Part shown: positions 30,674 to 32,038 of the stretch, one piece after another
Position numbering within the stretch: position 1 is the first letter of the stretch
How the letters are laid out: each line of letters opens with the position of its first letter
Assembly: GCF_000424265.1 (NCBI RefSeq)
Contig: NZ_AUJO01000031.1
Span: 1-32,038, forward strand
Source of the DNA: Butyrivibrio sp. WCD3002
GTDB lineage: Bacteria; Bacillota; Clostridia; Lachnospirales; Lachnospiraceae
Direction: 5' to 3'
DNA length: 32,038 nt
The notes under the pieces: generated by a model
The model's database searches: none
Seen by the model: the letters and a program-made list of their open reading frames with translations, nothing else
Told to the model about the DNA's origin: nothing
Position numbers and translations under genes: made by a program

Positions 30674-31954
30674 TTAGAATGCAGTTTTAAGGTTTGGAAA
30701 ATGCTTCCTACGTATTTGTTTGAGGTTACGACGCTTACATTTTCGGCCTGGCTGAATCATTGATTTTACCTTTACTGATGTAGCCGTCAAGTCGTCTATT
30801 GCGGAGATATCTGTCAATGAGCATAGTATACGAGGGAATATCCTTTTAATTCTCCCTATAATAAATGATCGATTGGCTTGATATCTGTGTTTGGTGGCAT
30901 TTTTCATTTTTGTATCAATAATGTTATCAGCGCTACCTTTTATAAGAGCTGTAAGATTTGTCAGCAAAAGGTTTATGTAGAACTCCTGAAATACAGCGGT
31001 TGTAGTTTTGCCGTTGAATTCTTCAAGGAGAAATTTTTCCTTTAACTCATAGTATTTTGACTCTACTGGCCACCTTAAGAAATACAATTCACGGAACATA
31101 TCCACAGTTATAGATTCGTCAAATATGTTAGTGGCAAGATATTCTGCAGTGCCATCATCAAGTATGACTTCTATTACTCGGATTGGAATGTCACATGTTT
31201 TGAGTTTGGGATCACCGGCAAGAGTGGTGACTTTTTCGCCATGGCAGGCGCGTGTGAGTTTGATTTTTTCTTTTAGTCGCATTAGGCAGTAATGATTATT
31301 GTCTGTACAGTAGCGGAACATGCTTTCTGAATAGTAGCCACGATCAAATATAATTATTGAATCTTTGTAAATACCAAGAGCCTCAAGGTTTTTCATGTGA
31401 TCTAATGCAGCTGCCCTTTCTGATGCAAGGTACTTATGAAGCGATGCATGCACAATGTAGTCATCCATTACGTCATATACTACAGAGGATAGTCCAGAAG
31501 AAAACTTACGGTTCTTGTCATGAACAGTGAACATTTCGCCGAAGAATTCAAAATTAGATTTACAGTTTGGAACTTCCAGCCTTGAGCCATCAATGGCAAA
31601 TATATGGTAACCATGCCATGTTTTCCGTTTTCGGATATTTTTGTAGAAAAGATCTACTGATAAATTGAAGAGCTCTTTAAATAATTGTGGCTTGATGTGT
31701 TGACGTGCTTTGGATACAGCCTGTTTAGAAACAGAAGGGAAATTGTCAGGTGATAAATCTTCGCTTATTGCTGCAAGATTTTGGTACATTGAAGCTTTGG
31801 TGGTATAAAATAGATATGTTACTAGGTGGAGCATTGAAAGTTTGCGCTTTCTGATGAAGTGATTCTTTTCACGGTGAGCTTCCAGGCAGTCCGGAGAAGA
31901 GATATATTGCTTGATCTTTTGGATGATAAGTTTGCAGATTTCATGTTTTTCCAT
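30674..31954 (-). CDS. IS4-family transposase
   Basis: This 426-residue DDE transposase has the first Asp in FAIDGSRLEVP, the second in IIFDRGYYSESMF and the Glu in LRWPVESKYYELKEKF, the Y-x2-R-x3-E-x6-K signature of the IS4 family. Its N-terminal segment includes SVSKQAVSKARQHIKP, a helix-turn-helix-like DNA-binding part. ATG at 31954 has AGGAGG seven bases before it; a longer frame to 32002 has none. The C-terminus is basic. It appears intact and mobile, and its insertion broke the GH39 gene. Confidence 0.93.
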   Translation of the reverse strand: MEKHEICKLIIQKIKQYISSPDCLEAHREKNHFIRKRKLSMLHLVTYLFYTTKASMYQNLAAISEDLSPDNFPSVSKQAVSKARQHIKPQLFKELFNLSVDLFYKNIRKRKTWHGYHIFAIDGSRLEVPNCKSNFEFFGEMFTVHDKNRKFSSGLSSVVYDVMDDYIVHASLHKYLASERAAALDHMKNLEALGIYKDSIIIFDRGYYSESMFRYCTDNNHYCLMRLKEKIKLTRACHGEKVTTLAGDPKLKTCDIPIRVIEVILDDGTAEYLATNIFDESITVDMFRELYFLRWPVESKYYELKEKFLLEEFNGKTTTAVFQEFYINLLLTNLTALIKGSADNIIDTKMKNATKHRYQANRSFIIGRIKRIFPRILCSLTDISAIDDLTATSVKVKSMIQPGRKCKRRNLKQIRRKHFPNLKTAF

Positions 31955-32038
31955 ACGTAACCTCCTAAATTTGCGTAATCTGGATATGTGTTTCGCAGTC
32001 ACGAAACTACATCTCCTTATTGATTAAGGGCCGCGTAG

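Larger units (their letters stand above)
30467..32038 (-). mobile_element. IS4-family insertion sequence, partial in window
   Basis: This region holds an intact IS4-type transposase and replaces the 5' part of the GH39 gene. The left boundary lies at about 30467-30485, where GH39 similarity ends and CTATCTAACGTCAACTTAAC starts. No matching inverted repeat is visible near 32038, so the right end is outside the window. It differs from the IS256 element at the other end. Confidence 0.85.

Noticed and set aside
1..32038. Composite transposon formed by the two terminal insertion sequences
   Set aside because: The elements belong to different families (IS256 and IS4) with unrelated ends, so they cannot move the segment as a unit in the usual way.

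Overview
The window looks like one piece of a Lachnospiraceae genome (low-to-middle GC Firmicute, most like Butyrivibrio or a close relative). The evidence is strong AGGAGG-type ribosome binding sites, a CsoR-CopA copper operon with a Cys-rich CsoR N-terminus, an EFR1-type flavodoxin/ferredoxin protein, a GH39 xylosidase remnant and many small single-domain enzymes. This assignment is inferred from protein style and was not tested by a search. The sequence begins at the outer inverted repeat of an IS256-family element and ends inside an IS4-family element. That is what a draft contig broken at repeated insertion sequences would look like.

Layout. 1-1866: complete IS256-type element on the plus strand, carrying a transposase and a second passenger ORF. 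Almost everything after it is on the minus strand, so it is described here in transcription order from high to low coordinates. 32038-30467: IS4-type element, whose insertion removed the 5' part of a GH39 glycosidase (30466-29492). 29355-28131: TraX-like C-terminal peptide, GNAT and DUF2441 protein. 27988-23956: WYL regulator followed by isochorismatase-like hydrolase, decayed VOC protein, GNAT-YoaP protein, YcxB-like membrane protein and two GNATs. 23881-21642: four overlapping or tightly spaced phosphoester-acting genes (Nudix, histidine phosphatase, 2H/2'-5' RNA ligase-like, HD). 21511-16135: short peptide ORF and terminator, then an RsgA paralogue, GNAT, frameshifted methyltransferase, GNAT, methyltransferase and adenosine-deaminase-like protein. 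15940-9706: GNAT, DUF998 membrane protein, methyltransferase, Cys-rich small protein, serine hydrolase, double GNAT, decayed VOC and MerR-like remnants, and EFR1 protein. 9587-6996: ABC exporter pair with a beta-lactamase-fold hydrolase. 6938-4997: MGMT-type alkyltransferase, metallo-beta-lactamase-fold protein and CPBP protease. 4878-1943: csoR-copA copper efflux operon.

How the genes work together. The best understood unit is copper defence. CsoR sits on two perfect dyads in its own promoter, and CopA is a P1B ATPase with an N-terminal metal-binding domain and a CopZ-like domain fused at the C-terminus, which has its own internal Shine-Dalgarno and ATG. The rest resembles an accessory reservoir of detoxification and modification enzymes (eight GNAT genes, three methyltransferase genes, two beta-lactamase-fold hydrolases, VOC, isochorismatase, Nudix, MBL, CPBP). 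Short operons are separated by intrinsic terminators, several of which share loop sequence and so look like one dispersed repeat family. Several genes are decaying (two VOC genes, a MerR-like remnant, one methyltransferase, GH39), which fits an actively turning-over region.

No tRNA, rRNA, CRISPR array or phage structural gene was seen.
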